A stretch of 64,000 nucleotides of DNA. It comes from Porphyra umbilicalis. Lineage: Eukaryota; Rhodophyta; Bangiophyceae; Bangiales; Bangiaceae. A model generated the notes under the pieces. The model did not search any database, was not told where the DNA came from, and saw nothing but the letters and a program-made list of their open reading frames with translations. Positions 1 to 11,143 of this stretch are shown here, piece after piece. Where the stretch lies: NCBI GenBank assembly GCA_002049455.2, contig KV918768.1, positions 496,001 to 560,000 of the forward strand, written 5' to 3'. Positions within the stretch are counted from its first letter, which is position 1. Every line of letters begins with the position of its first letter. A program made the position numbers and the translations under genes.

Positions 1-530
1 CTACGGGAAATGCCGGATCAAAAAAGCACGATATCCCAAGCGCTGTCCAATCAGAATCCCGTATGTTGACTCGCTACCCAAAGTGGCTTGGACAGTGGAG
101 CGCACCAGTCGAAGTGTCTGGTTTGATCCGACTTGATGATGAACAACAATCGCTGCCGACTCGGAATCAATGAGCCTGCATAAGCCACACACTGCCAACT
201 CAAGTAGCCTGGGTTTCAGAGCGTGACGACGGAAGTGGCCTACGCGACTGATCTCGACACAGAACTGTCGCATTCCTATATGAATTTGTCGCCGCTGCTG
301 GCTCCACCGTCTTCACGGACCGACTGCTGGACTAGATTGCTGGACAGGTGTCCCGCATGCGAAGACCTGGCCACCCCATCCGGCCTGCAACTTCAGGGGG
401 GCTTTGTTCTCAAAACTGACGGTTTCCACCGCCGACGGCTTCCCTCGCGCCCCGCAGGCCGTGGTCCGCGTGACTACAAGAACGCAGCCCTGTAGCACCC
501 ACCATGAGTTTCCCGTCTCGTATGCATCTG

Positions 531-842
531 CAGAGGCGGGGCGCAGCGGAACGGGGCAGGGCTGGGTGGGAGGGGCAGAGCAGGACTGGGCAGGGTGGGG
601 CAGAGCCGGGTGGAGCTGGGTAGGGGGGGCGTGGCAGGGCGGGGTGGGGCGGGTTGGGCAGGGTGGGGCGGCGCGGAGCAGGGCGGGGCGGGGCGCTGCC
701 GGGCGGGGTCGGGTTTGGCGCGGCGGGGCGCGGCGGGGCGGGGCGAGGCGGGGCGGTGCTGGGCGGGGCGGGTCGGGACGGGGTGGGGCGGAGTGGAGTA
801 GAGCGGGGTGCGGTGGGGCGGGGCGGGGCGGGGTGGGGTGGG
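531..842. repeat. G-rich GGCGGGGC array, left part
   Basis: Degenerate tandem runs of GGGGCGGGGC/GGGTGGGGC on the plus strand. The matching array resumes at 1997, directly after the inserted hAT-like element, so the two blocks were once one array of about 550 bp. The many closely spaced G runs make G-quadruplex formation plausible. Open frames on both strands here (Gly/Arg-rich on plus, Pro/Ala-rich on minus) are composition artefacts. Confidence 0.8.
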
Positions 843-850
843 GTTTGTAG

Positions 851-1988
851 TAGGGTTGCCCAATTGGTTCGCGCGGCCGAACCAGTTCATCCGATGTGTT
901 AGGTAGCCAATAACCAGTTTTTAAACTAGTTAGTTGGACAAGGGCGAGGGCCAGCCACAAATGAGACTGGGTGTCTGTGGCTCCGCAGCGAGTCGGTCGC
1001 AGCCACCCAAGAGGTGACAGGTGCACGGACAGACCGCACGGCAATCTCAGCCGTGTTGGCCCATCCCGGGCATGGGCAATCCACTCTCCCAGGCCACGCC
1101 GACCCAAGCGCCACACTCGTCCCCCCCCCACTCTATCCTGTTCCGTTGTCTCTGTTGCTCTCGGTGCCACGCCTAACGAGCCCGTTGCAAGTCTACCTCC
1201 CTCCTCGCGCCCCCGCCGAACGCTCTGTCGTCGGTTGGTCTTCTGTTTTGCTTCTGTGTGCATGATGTGTTCTTGGCATGCGCATTGGTCCTTCTTGTTT
1301 CTTTTCTTTCCCAGATCTACGCGAGGCTGCTAGTTTCTATTCTACCGCAAAATGGCATCAAATGATGCCCGGTGGTGCATCAAATGATGCACCCACTCAC
1401 AGGGCCAGACAACGACGGTTCAACCCCCCTTTTTCTGGCGTCTGGAGCACCCCCCGTTTGTATCCGTAGCACAATGGCTCCGAGTTTCCCCAAGAGTAAC
1501 AAAGCATCTCTGCTTCTGTGTGCATGATGTGTTCTTGGCATGCGCATTGGTCCTCCTTGTTTCTTTTCTTTCCCAGATCTACGCGAGGCTGCTAGGTACA
1601 TGCACCTTCACTCTTCCCGCACGGCGGCGTGATGCGTGCGTGGCGGTCCTTTTCCTGTGCGGGCGTGTGGGGTGTGGTTGCCCGACTTGTGTGCGGGAGC
1701 CATGGTGGGCTCGCAGCACGGGAAGCGCCGGCGACGGGGCCGGTGTGAGAGACGAAGACACGAGTCGTCGGATCTGGTCGTGCACGCGTCATCAAGTTGG
1801 GACTCGTCACGCACTTAACGCCAAAGAACTGGGACAATTCTGGTCACGTGACCGCAACTGTTCCGTATTTAAAAAACAACCAGTTTAACCAATATTTTGC
1901 ATCTGAAACTAGTTTGCAAGCGATGTCCGATTTTTACCCAATGTAAACCAGTTTTAACCAATTACGATAAACCAGTTGGGCAACCCTA
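851..1988. mobile_element. hAT-like non-autonomous element with 8-bp target duplication
   Basis: The element begins TAGGGTTGCCCAA and ends with its reverse complement; about 19 bp of terminal repeat match with one mismatch. It is flanked by a perfect 8-bp direct repeat GTTTGTAG at 843-850 and 1989-1996. TAGGG-type termini with an 8-bp target duplication are the signature of the hAT superfamily. The 1,138-bp interior has no transposase. It contains an 83-bp direct duplication (1251-1333 and 1513-1595) and two copies of the palindromic motif GCATCAAATGATGC near 1354-1388. It inserted into the G-rich array of the outer element and split it. Confidence 0.85.
1251..1595. repeat. 83-bp direct duplication inside the hAT-like element
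   Basis: 1251-1333 and 1513-1595 are direct copies that differ at one base (CTTCTT versus CTCCTT). They are separated by 179 bp that include the paired GCATCAAATGATGC palindromes. The near identity suggests a recent internal duplication. Confidence 0.85.
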
Positions 1989-1996
1989 GTTTGTAG

Positions 1997-2245
1997 ATGT
2001 TGGGCGGGACTGAGCTGGGCCGGGTGGGTCGGGGCGTCGCTGGGCGGGACGGGGCGGGGCGAGGCGAGGGAGGGCGTGTCGTTGCTGGGCGGGGTGGAGC
2101 CGGGGCGGGATGGGGTTGAGCGAAGTGCCCGGTGTGGGGCGAGGTAGGCCGGGGCGGGGCGGGGCGGAAGGAGTGGGGGGGACCGGGGGGGCGATCAAGG
2201 AGGGCGGAGGAAGGGGGGGGAAGGTGGGCGTCCCGGCTGGTGGGG
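1997..2245. repeat. G-rich GGCGGGGC array, right part
   Basis: Continuation of the G-rich array at 531-842 after the inserted element, with the same GGGCGGGGC motif on the plus strand, fading into GGGGGG-rich sequence near 2180-2245. No coding potential is credible. Confidence 0.75.
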
Positions 2246-2617
2246 GGAGGTGCGGGGGCGAAGCGTGCGCCGCCACGCGTGTAAGATATAAACTTTCCGT
2301 GACACGTTCGTCGAACGTATCTGTCTTCCATTGGCCATGACACAGAGGCCAGGCCGCATCATGACGTCATGGGGGCATGCTATTCGTCGGGTCATGGTCC
2401 CAGGGTCAACAGCAGCCATGCAATCAAATCAATGACAGCCGCACAATATGTCAGGGTGCGTCACAGACCCTTTCCAGAGTTCCATTTGGCGTGCTTTTTT
2501 TATCATCGGACCAATGGGGAGCCTTCCTCGGTCTCACCCCCGGTTCCCAACGTGGTGGGGTATCGAGCTTTCCTAACCCTAAGAGATCGTGCTTTTTTGA
2601 TCCGGCATTTCCCGTAG

Positions 2618-3613
2618 GGACGCGGGTCGGCTACTACACCATCAAGGCCGTCTAGGGTGGGGGCCGGCTCCGGAGGGAGGGGCGGGGAGAGTAGCGGCGC
2701 CGCTGACGCGGTGCTGTGGGGTGGCGCCAAGGGGTCGATCAAAGGGGGCGGCTGGCAACCGCCGGTGTGTTTTCTGGTATGGGGGGCCGGTTCCCGCCAG
2801 GGAAACGTCCCTCGGCGATCACGGGGGGAATCGTCCATGCGGGGGCGCCTCGACCGGGGACCCACCGCAAGTTGCGCGTGCGCGCGCAGCTGCGCAGGCG
2901 CGGCCGTGCGGGGGCCGCCCAAAGCCGCGACGCGCCGACCGGCACGGCCGCGCCGCGCCCGCCTGCGGCGGCCTGTGGCGACGCCGCCGCTCCCACGCGC
3001 CGCCGCCGGTCGGCGCGGGCGCCACCGGTGGGAGGCCGCCGCGGCGGCGCGCCGCGCTCGAGCGCACAGCGGCTGACCGCGGGCGGCGGGGGTCCACGCG
3101 GGGGGGGGGTGGCGCGGCGGGTGGGCGGGCGACGCTCGAGGACGGGGCAGGGCGACACAACGGTGGGGGGCAGAAGGCGGGGGGGGGAACCACAACCTCG
3201 CCCGGTCTAGAGTTGGGAAGCGGAATTCACCCCGCATTGGACGGTGGAACCACCAGACGGCGCGCATTGGTCCAGCGTGGGCCACGCGCGCCGGCAACTC
3301 GGCCGCCGCCGCCGTCGCCCATGCAAAAGTGCCGCCGGCGCCAGCGACACCAAGCCCGTGCACCTGCGGCCGTTGGCAGCACCATCTAGACGCTTGGCGA
3401 CCTCCTTCACGGCCGCCACCACGTTGGTTGCCTTCTTCGTCTGTCTCCCTGCCTCCACCTTGACCCTGGGCGGTGGCCGGCCGGCACGCGTCCGTCGTGC
3501 CCTGCCCACACCCTGCGGCGGCGCCGCCCCTGCCCCCACCCGCTTCCTGTCGGTTCACCCACCCCCCTCCCCCCCCCCCCCTCCCCCCCCCCCCCCTTAC
3601 TGGCCCCCCAACA
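2618..3613. other. Spacer and presumed promoter region upstream of EFL1
   Basis: About 1 kb of very GC-rich DNA between the element end and the EFL1 start codon. It holds only low-complexity open frames on both strands, and no family was recognised. A nearly pure C tract at about 3548-3596 ends 18 bp before the start codon. No TATA box or other recognisable promoter element was found. Confidence 0.5.
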
Positions 3614-3955
3614 ATGGGCACTGGCGGCGCGTCTGCGGCGCCCCCCCCCCCCCGCGCGCTTGCGGTGGACCCCGCCCGCATCCGCAACGTGTGCGTCCTC
3701 GCGCACGTCGACCACGGCAAGACGGCGCTCACCGACACGCTCATCGCGTCGAGTGGGGTCATCAGCACCCGCCTCGCGGGGCGCGTGCGCTACCTCGACT
3801 CGCGGGAGGATGAGCAGCAGCGGGGGATTACCATGAAGTCGTCGGCCATTGCGCTCGGCCACCGGGTGCGGGCGCCGCCCGTGGCGGCGGCGGCGGTGGG
3901 TGCCAAAAAGGCTGGTGCAGCCGACGCAGACGCGGGCGCAGCGGCGGCGGCCAAA

Positions 3956-3986
<31 letters not shown>

Positions 3987-6900
3987 CACCCGCCGCCGAG
4001 GGCCCCCTCCACGTCGTCAACATCATTGACTCGCCCGGCCACGTGGACTTTACGGGCGAAGTCGACGTGGCGCTCCGCGTGTCGGACGGCGCGCTGCTGG
4101 TCGTTGACGTTGTCGAGGGCGTCTGCGTACAGACGGTGGCGGTGCTGCGCGCGGCGCTCGACCGCCGCGTCGTGCCGCTGCTCGTCCTCAACAAAATCGA
4201 CCGCCTGCACAGCGAGCTGCACCTGACGCCGACCGAAGCGTACGCGCACCTGGTGCGGGTGCTCGAGCAGGTCAACGTCGTTATGGGCGTCCAAGAAGCC
4301 GAGGAACTGTTGCGGCAGGCCGACGCTGACGGCGCGGCGCCCGACGCCGACGCCGACGCTGACGTGGGGGCGGCGGCAGCGGCGGCGGCAGCGGCGGCGG
4401 CGGCGGCGGCGGCGGCGGGGTCGGTCGCCTTCTCCCCCGAGCTCGGCAACGTGGCGTTTGCGTCGGCGCTCGACGGGTGGGCGTTTCGGGTGAGCCACTT
4501 TGCCGACATGTACGCGGCCAAGTTTGGGATGCCCCGCGACGCGCTGCGCGCGACGCTCTGGGGCGAGTACTACATGAACCCAAAGACCAAGCGCATTGTC
4601 AAACGCCGTCGCACGCAGACGGCCGACGAGGGGGGGGGGGGGGTCGGCGGCGGCGGTGCCGGTGGTGCTGGCGGGGCTGGTGGGGCAGGCGGTGTGGGTG
4701 GCGGCGGTGGTGGTGGCGGCGGCGGCGGCAGCGGCGGCGGCGGCGGCGGCGGCGGCGGCCTCGGCGGCGGCGGCGGCGGCAAACCCATGTTTGTCCAATT
4801 CGTCCTCGACAACCTCTGGGCCGTCTATGACGGGGTACTCGGCAAGGCGGCCGACGGTGCCGCGCCGGGCGGCGGCGGGGACCCCCGCCCGCGGGAGGTG
4901 CAACTCGCCACGCGGGAAAAGATGGCGGCGCGCCTCGGCCTCCGCGTTGAGGCGCGGGACTTGCGCCACCGCGATGCGCGGGTGGCGCTCCACGCGCTCA
5001 TGGCCGCGTGGCTGCCCGCCGCGACGGCAGTGCTCGACATGGTCGTGGGGGAGCTCCCCAGCCCGGCCGCCGCGCAGCAGGGGGAGCGCCTCTCGCTGCT
5101 GTGGCCACACACGGCAGAGGCCGCGGCGGCCGAGGCGGGCGCGGCGGCGGCAGCGGCGGCGGACAACGGGGAGCCCGCGGGTGGCAACGCGCCCGCTGGG
5201 GGTGGTGGGGGCGGCGACACAGACGGCGGCGGCGGCGCCGTTGCGGCGACGGCCGCCGAGCCTGTTGCAGCGGCCGCCGCCGAGCCCCCTGCCGTCGCCG
5301 TCCGCCGCCAGCGCGCGGCGCTGGAGGTGTGCGCCGCCGACGCGTGGCCGGCGGCCGACGCGCTGCCCGCACGCGCCGCCCCCGTTGCCGACGATTTGCG
5401 GGCGGCGCCGCCACCGCTGCTCGCGCTCGTCACCAAGATGATTGCGCCCGTCGACGAGGCGGGCGCCACGATGGTGGCGCCCAAGATGGCGACGCCGCGG
5501 CCGCGCGACGAGGCGTCGGCCGCGCCGCCGCCGCCGGCGACGGGCGGCGACGATGCGCGCGGCGTGGCCGCCGGCACCGCCGCCACTGCGGGCGCCGTCG
5601 CCACGGCGGCTGCAGAGGAGGCCGAGTTGGAGGCGGGCCTTCCCCCCCTCACCGCCCTGACGCGCGTCTTTGCGGGCGTCCTCCGCGTCGGCGACACGGT
5701 GCACGTGTACGGCCCGCGGTACACGGCGGCGGCGGCGGCCGAGGCGGCGTCGCGGGGCGCCCCCCCCCCGCACGCAACGAGCGCCACCGTCACGGGCCTC
5801 TTCCTGCTCATGGGGCGGGAGATGGAGGCCGTCTCGTCGGTCGCGGCGGGCCTCTTGTGCGGCGTGGCGGGCCTCGACGGCGTCGTCCTCAAAACGGCGT
5901 CGCTGTCCTCCCTCCCCCCCGGCCCCGCCCGTCCGTTCACCGTCGACGGCGCGGGCGGCGGCGGCAGCGGCGGCGGCAGCGGCGGCAGTGGCGGCGGCAT
6001 CACCGACGGCGGCGTCGTGCGCGTCGCCCTCGAGCCCTACGCGCCCGGGGATATGCGGCGCCTGACGGCCGGCCTGCGGCGCCTGCACGCGGCCGACGCG
6101 GCGGTGGAGGTGGCGCGCGGGCGCGGCGGGCAGCTGACGCTGTCGGCGGCGGGGGAGCTCCACCTGGAGCGGTGCCTCGCCGACTTGCGCGACCGCTTTG
6201 CGCGCGGCGTGCGCGTCGTCGTGTCGCCGCCCATGGTCGCCTACCGCGAGACGGTGGCGGGGGGGGAGGGGGAGCCGCGGCCGCCAGACCGCCGCGGGGG
6301 GGGGGGGGGGGCGGCGGCGCGCCGCCGCCGCCCCCACCCCCGCCGCCGCCGCCGCCGCCGCCGCCGACGGGTGGCGGGGGCGGGGAGGCGTCTGCGGCGG
6401 CCGGCGAGGCGGCTGCCGCCGCCGCCGCCGCGGCGGCCGACGCCGAGGCGGGGGCTCCCCCGCTGACGCCTGGGGAGCGCGCGGCGCTCCCCCCCGCGCT
6501 CGCCCTCGGGCGCGTCGAGCAGGCGGCCGTCGGCGGCATCCGCGTGCGGTTGGCGGTGGCGCCGCTGCCTCCCCGCCTCGCGGGGGTGCTCGACGCGGCC
6601 GCCCCGCGGCTGCGCGGTGGGGCTGGCGGCGGCGGCGGCGGCGGCGGCGGCGACGCGGCGGCAGCGGCGGGCGGGGGCGACGCGGCCGGCGCGCTCGGCG
6701 GCGACGCTGACACGCGCCTCCGTCTGCGCCGGCGGGTGGCGGCAGCGCTCGCCGCCGACGCGGCCGACCCAGACGTTGCCCGCACCGACGGCAGCGTGGG
6801 GGCGGTCGGGGCGTGGCGGGACGGGTGGCGCGCGCTCCTCGCGGGCCGCTCGTGGGCGGTCGGGCCGCGGGGGTTTGGGCCAAACGTGCTCGTCGGCCCG

Positions 6901-7822
6901 CCGGCGGGGTCGGGGAGGGGGGGGGGGGGGGGAGGGGGCCGACGCGACCCGTGGCGACTCGGTCGCGGACCTGTTTACCCCGCCCGAGGCGGTGGGGGGG
7001 TCGGCCACCGTGGCGCCGGCGACCGTCAACCCCGCCGACGGCGAGGCGCCCGCGTCGGCGGGTGACGCCGCCGGCAGTGGCGCGGCGGCGGGTGCCGACG
7101 GCGGCAGCGGTGCCACCGACGCGGCCGCCGCGCGCCTCCTCCGCGACGTCCGCCGCAGCGTCGTGTCGGGCTTCCAGCTGGCCACCGCCGCGGGCCCCCT
7201 GTGCGAGGAGCCCCTCCACGCCGTTGCCGTCATCGTCTTGTCCATCACCGCCGCGGGCGTCGTCGGCGACGCTGCCGACGGCGGCGGCGCATCGCCCCCG
7301 GCTGCCGCCGCCGCCCCCGCCGGCCAAGTCATGAATGGGGTGCGGGAGGCGATCCGCCGCGCCGTCCTTGGCGCCGCCCCCCGCATTGCGGAAGCGCAGC
7401 TGGCGGTGACGGTGCACGTGGCGGCCGACGGCCTCGGCGGCACCTACAACGTGCTCGGCCGCCGCCGCGGGCGCGTCACCCGCGAGGCGCTCCTCGACGA
7501 CCGCGCGTCGGTGTTTGTGGTCGACGCGGAGGTGCCCGTCGGCGCGTCGTTTGGCTTTGCCGACGCCCTCCGCAAGTCCACGTCGGGCGTCGCCCGCCCG
7601 CAAATGGTGTTTGCGCGGTGGGCGCCGGTCGCCGCCGACCCGTTTTGGGCGCCGTCGACGGAGGAGGAGTTGGAGGACCTCGGCGTCGAGGATGGGACGG
7701 CGGCGGGAAACAACCTCGCGCGGAAAATCGTGACGGCGGTGCGCAAGCGCAAGGGGCTCCTCGTCGAGGAGCGGATTGTGGCGGCGGCGGAGAAGCAGCG
7801 GACGCTCGCACGGAAAAAGTGA
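3614..7822 (+). CDS. EFL1: Elongation factor-like GTPase 1 (60S ribosome maturation), with two homopolymer frame changes
   Basis: EFL1 (yeast Ria1/Efl1) is the cytoplasmic EF-2-like GTPase that, with SBDS, releases eIF6 from late pre-60S subunits. The start at 3614 immediately precedes the GTPase domain. G1 is AHVDHGKT (residues 30-37), followed by RGIT (70-73), DSPGH (139-143) and NKID (193-196). The C-terminus (KGLLVEERIV...KQRTLARKK) is typical of EFL1 rather than EF-2, which lacks this ending. The predicted length of about 1,400 residues exceeds the usual ~1,100 because Ala, Gly and Asp runs are inserted, for example at residues 95-128 and about 335-390. The reading frame changes twice, at G runs near 6297-6311 and 6916-6932. 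The changes cancel, so these are probably run-length errors. No intron was seen. A minus-strand open frame of 1,516 codons opposite it is a shadow. Confidence 0.92.
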
Positions 7823-9544
7823 GGCGGGCGGCGCCGGCCGAGCAGCTTTGCTGCTTGGTGTCGTAGTGGGTGCGCAGGGGCGCGCAGGGGCGCGACCACG
7901 CAGCAGCTGCCCTGTCGGGTCCAATGCACCCTGCACCTCCCCGGCCGTGACCCGCACTTATGTGTGTGACCATGCGGGCCTCGTGCCGTTCCCGCCACGC
8001 CCTGCGCTGGCGCGTCATTATGGTGTCACGATGGGGGCAGCGACCAGAGTCCTCCGTGGCACCGCGCTGGCATTGGTGCTCTCGGTCGCCAGGGTTCCGG
8101 TAGGACTTGAGGTCCACGATTGATCGCATGGACTCATGATCAACTGAAAACGCGTTCGCGGAAAAACCCTGGACTTGTTTACAACGTGCGAAGCAGCCGC
8201 CCACGACCAGCCCAAGCGAACCACCCCCCTCGCGCGGCCGCGCATCCTCGGCAAACAAGCCACCGCCAACAAGCACCGCCGCCGCCACCGCCCACGCCGC
8301 CGCCTTCACCGCCGCGCCTCCCCCCCCCAGAGACAAGCAGACGAATATCCCCGCACCTCCAGACGTGCACACCGCCGCCGGCCTGCTGTCGCACCCGTCC
8401 CGGTCGTCACGGCCGCGGCAGTTGGGCGCCGCCGCCGCTGCCGCAGACAGGCCGCCGTCGAACTCCGCGCCGCCGTCCCCCGCCGGCGCGTCGGCGGCGG
8501 TGCGCACGCCCGCTAGCGGCGGCAGCGGCGACGGTGGGGCCATGGACCACAGCCCGCCGCTGCCGCCGCCGCCGTCGCAGCCACCACCCGTCGCAGTCGC
8601 GGCGATGGCGGGCGCGACAGCGGCGGCAGCCGCGGCAGGGGAGGCGGCGGTGGCGCTGCCGGCGCCCTTCCCCGCTCCCTACGGCGGCGAAGCTCGTCCA
8701 CCGTCAGACAGTGGCGGGGGCGAGGAGTGGGGGGGCACCGCAACGGGTGGGGCCGCCGTCAACGCTGCCGCCGCGTCGGCGCGGGGGCGGCGGCGCCTCG
8801 AACCATGCCATATTGCGCGCGACGGGCGGTGCGGCCGCCTGCGGGGACACCAACACGCACGCGCGGGGGGGTGGGTGGGGCTGGTCGCCTCGTCGGCGCG
8901 GCGGCCGACCGCGCGCCGGCTGTGTTGGTCGCAGGCGGTCGCGCACCGACGCGCGCGCGGGGGGTGTGTCGGGCGTGTGCGGCCGCCGCGGTGGTGACCC
9001 CGACGACAGCGGTGGTGCGGCCGTCGGCAGCTCCCGCCGGCCGTCCGGGAGCCCTCCTCCAGGACGATGGGTCGCGAGTGTCTGCTTGAAAATTCGAACA
9101 GAATGTGCCTTGGTTGTCCAGTGGAGCGCCATCGCCGGACTTAACCACAAAATACAGTCCACGCGTCTGACCAGATCGACGTTTCCGGGGGTCTGAACGC
9201 ACCACCCTCATTCTGAGGCAACTGACTGGGACATCCTACGAAAAGCGACGTACGGCGTCCGTATGACCGCGGCTGACATGCTACAAACGAGAAAAGCTAC
9301 AGAAAGTGCTGGACGCATGTTGCACACCGAACCATGCCCAAAGAACCCGCAGCAGTGATCGATACACTGCATACCGCCCGAAAAGGTGTGCACACGGGGC
9401 CAACCGCAAGTACTCCCGCGCGTGCAGTGGAGAAAAAAAAAAGTTATGTGTGTGACCCCATGCGCATGTTGATAAGTACCCTAGACTAAAGTCCAGGGAA
9501 TTGTGTGCCCAAAAAAAACCGTGGCTTCTGCCGCGCAGGCAGAC
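7823..9544. other. Spacer with low-complexity open frames
   Basis: This is the EFL1 3' flank. 8365-8997 (+) and 7476-8543 (-) are long open frames rich in Ala, Pro and Arg with no recognised family. The minus frame has a short hydrophobic Ala/Val stretch, but nothing else supports it. 9430-9500 resembles, at low identity, the 3' end of the dispersed repeat found at 26650-26803, including the ending GTCCAGGGAA. Confidence 0.4.
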
Positions 9545-9713
9545 TACAGTACGTTCTCGTTAGACAGCCGTTCTCCCACAAATCCCGCACTCCAACAGTT
9601 GGAACAGAGTTCCAAATCGGCCTCTACGACCCCGCAGAGGCCGATTTGCCACTCATCTGCAACGGTTGGAGTGCGGGATTTTTGGGAGAACGGCTGTAAG
9701 AGAACCGTTTACA
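9545..9713. mobile_element. Small foldback (MITE-like) element
   Basis: Two arms of about 50 bp are inverted copies: ACAGCCGTTCTCCCA with following CCCGCACTCCAAC at 9564-9597, and the reverse complement at 9661-9697. The match continues weakly outward as CGTTCTC...TTA. A second, inner hairpin pairs AAATCGGCCTCT (9614-9625) with AGAGGCCGATTT (9636-9647). The outer end, ACAGTACGTTCTCGTTA, resembles a relic at 26835-26852, so the family is dispersed. It has no coding capacity, and a clear target duplication was not found. Confidence 0.6.
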
Positions 9714-9768
9714 AGAGAATATGGGTAGCGAGTCTTCCTTTCCAGTCCGTGTAGGCCACCTTTTATTC

Positions 9769-10240
9769 ATTCCAGGCACGTGCGTGCAATACCCTGGCCT
9801 TCAGGGCGGTGGCGCGCTCGGCGACGCATCGACACAGGGCACGCCGGCCGGCTCCATGGCCGCGAGCGCGCACGTGGGCACGTACAGCCACGTTGCCGTG
9901 GTGGGGGGGGCGTGGGGCGGGGAAAGGGGTGTCGCCTCCGCCACCGCAGCGGCGGCGGCCCGCCGGCGTCGCGCGACGCCCGCGGAAAGGACCGTCACTC
10001 CGCCGCGCAGCGCACCTGCACACGGCGGGCGGGGCGGCCGACATGGCGCACGGGCGGACGGCTGGGACCGACCGCCGCGCGACGCGGTGCCCCTAACCGC
10101 GGCGGTAGATGGCGTCAGCAACCGCCGACGCGCCGCCGCAACAGAAGCCGGCGCGCAGGCACGATCACCCGCGGGTCATCGTGGGCGCGTCGAACCCCGC
10201 AAGTCGCTGCGCGCGGTCGTCGCGCGCAACTCGGGGCGGT
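9769..10240. repeat. Dispersed repeat, segment A, copy 1
   Basis: This stretch is a diverged copy of 51052-51502. Both begin ATTCCAGGCACGT, share GGCCTTCAGGGCGGTGGCGC near the start and end at CAACTCGGGGCGGT. Differences include small deletions (for example CGACACAGGGCACG is shortened in the other copy) and scattered substitutions. The open frame across it (9721-10524) ignores the repeat boundary and is not credible. The family is unknown. Confidence 0.8.
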
Positions 10241-11143
10241 GGGCCCACCGCCCCATCGTCAGAGACTCACTGCCACCAGATGATTGCACGTTTCCGTTTG
10301 GCTTTCGTCGGGCAGGCATCCTCCGAACGCGCTGGAAATCGTTTGTCCCAGCGATGGGCTTTCGTTCGGGCAAACGAGAAGCCGCACGAACGCGTTATCG
10401 TCGTGGACTGGATGAACCAACAAAAAAAGATGTTGTCCTGGTCAGAGGCATTGCTGACAGTGTTTCAGGCAGCATGTCGGTGATACGTGCAGCACTTGTT
10501 CTATCGTCTTTCATGGTTATTTAAGTTCTGCAATAGTTTACGTAGTGCGAACTAATGCACTAATGAAGAACGGTGTCAGCCGCGTACCGGGTCGCGCCAG
10601 GCCACGCCAGATACCACGACGCCGCGCCCGTCGTACACCTCCGATCGTGCGCCGCTCTGCGCCACAGCCTCCGCGGCCGCCACTGTCGCACCCTGTCTCC
10701 CGACGTCGCTCGGTCAGCCACCGCCGGTTAGTGAACAACGCGCGTCTGGCTCGCCAGGTGGTGGAGCGCTCCGCCCCGCTCGCTTGCTCGGCATCGCCAC
10801 TGTTGCTTGTTTCTGTTGCTCCTTGCTCTCTTGCTCTCGGCGCTGGTGCTCGTCGTGGTCGCCAAGCAGCGGTCTGTGCACAAACCCGGTACGACGAACA
10901 CACGAAGAAGGCAAGCAGAAAACAGAACAAAAAAGCAAAAGAAAAGCTAGGAGGAAGCAGTCGGACGACAATGGTACAGCGGCACCCAGTACGAACTTCA
11001 GAAGCGCACAGACACGTTCGTATATGTACGGCCCACTCCCAACCTGCATACATGTCGAGCAAAACGTCATCAGCATCCATACGGCCCGTGCGCACCCCGC
11101 CTGCATACACATCCAGCAGAACCACATGAGCATATGGCTACTG
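10241..11143. other. Spacer 3' of the coiled-coil gene
   Basis: 10280-10390 is one of the TTCGTC/CGGGCAAAC motif clusters described under findings. 11040-11130 contains two imperfect direct repeats beginning CCTGCATACA. The rest has no recognised feature. I looked for an end of a large transposon here and did not find one. Confidence 0.4.

Larger units (their letters stand above)
1..2617. mobile_element. DNA element with 32-bp terminal inverted repeats, no transposase
   Basis: Bases 1-32 are the exact reverse complement of 2586-2617 (outer end CTACGGGAAATGCCGG), so the segment has perfect terminal inverted repeats of at least 32 bp. The left end coincides with the window edge, so the repeat may extend further and the target duplication cannot be read. 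The interior is a G-rich array broken by a second element (851-1988), plus unremarkable sequence at 33-530 and 2246-2585. No convincing coding region lies inside: the open frames are low-complexity products of the G-rich tract. It is most likely a non-autonomous DNA transposon. The superfamily is not determined, because neither a target duplication nor a transposase is visible. Confidence 0.6.

Noticed and set aside
404-890. Open frames over the G-rich array
   Set aside because: Gly/Arg or Pro/Ala strings created by GGCGGGGC repeats.
2572-2584. Telomere-like CCTAACCCTAA
   Set aside because: Fewer than two units, just inside the terminal repeat of the outer element; most likely chance.
3407-7957. 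Minus-strand open frame of 1,516 codons opposite EFL1
   Set aside because: Arg/Pro/Ala-rich antisense shadow of a GC-rich gene; the plus strand carries the recognisable GTPase motifs.
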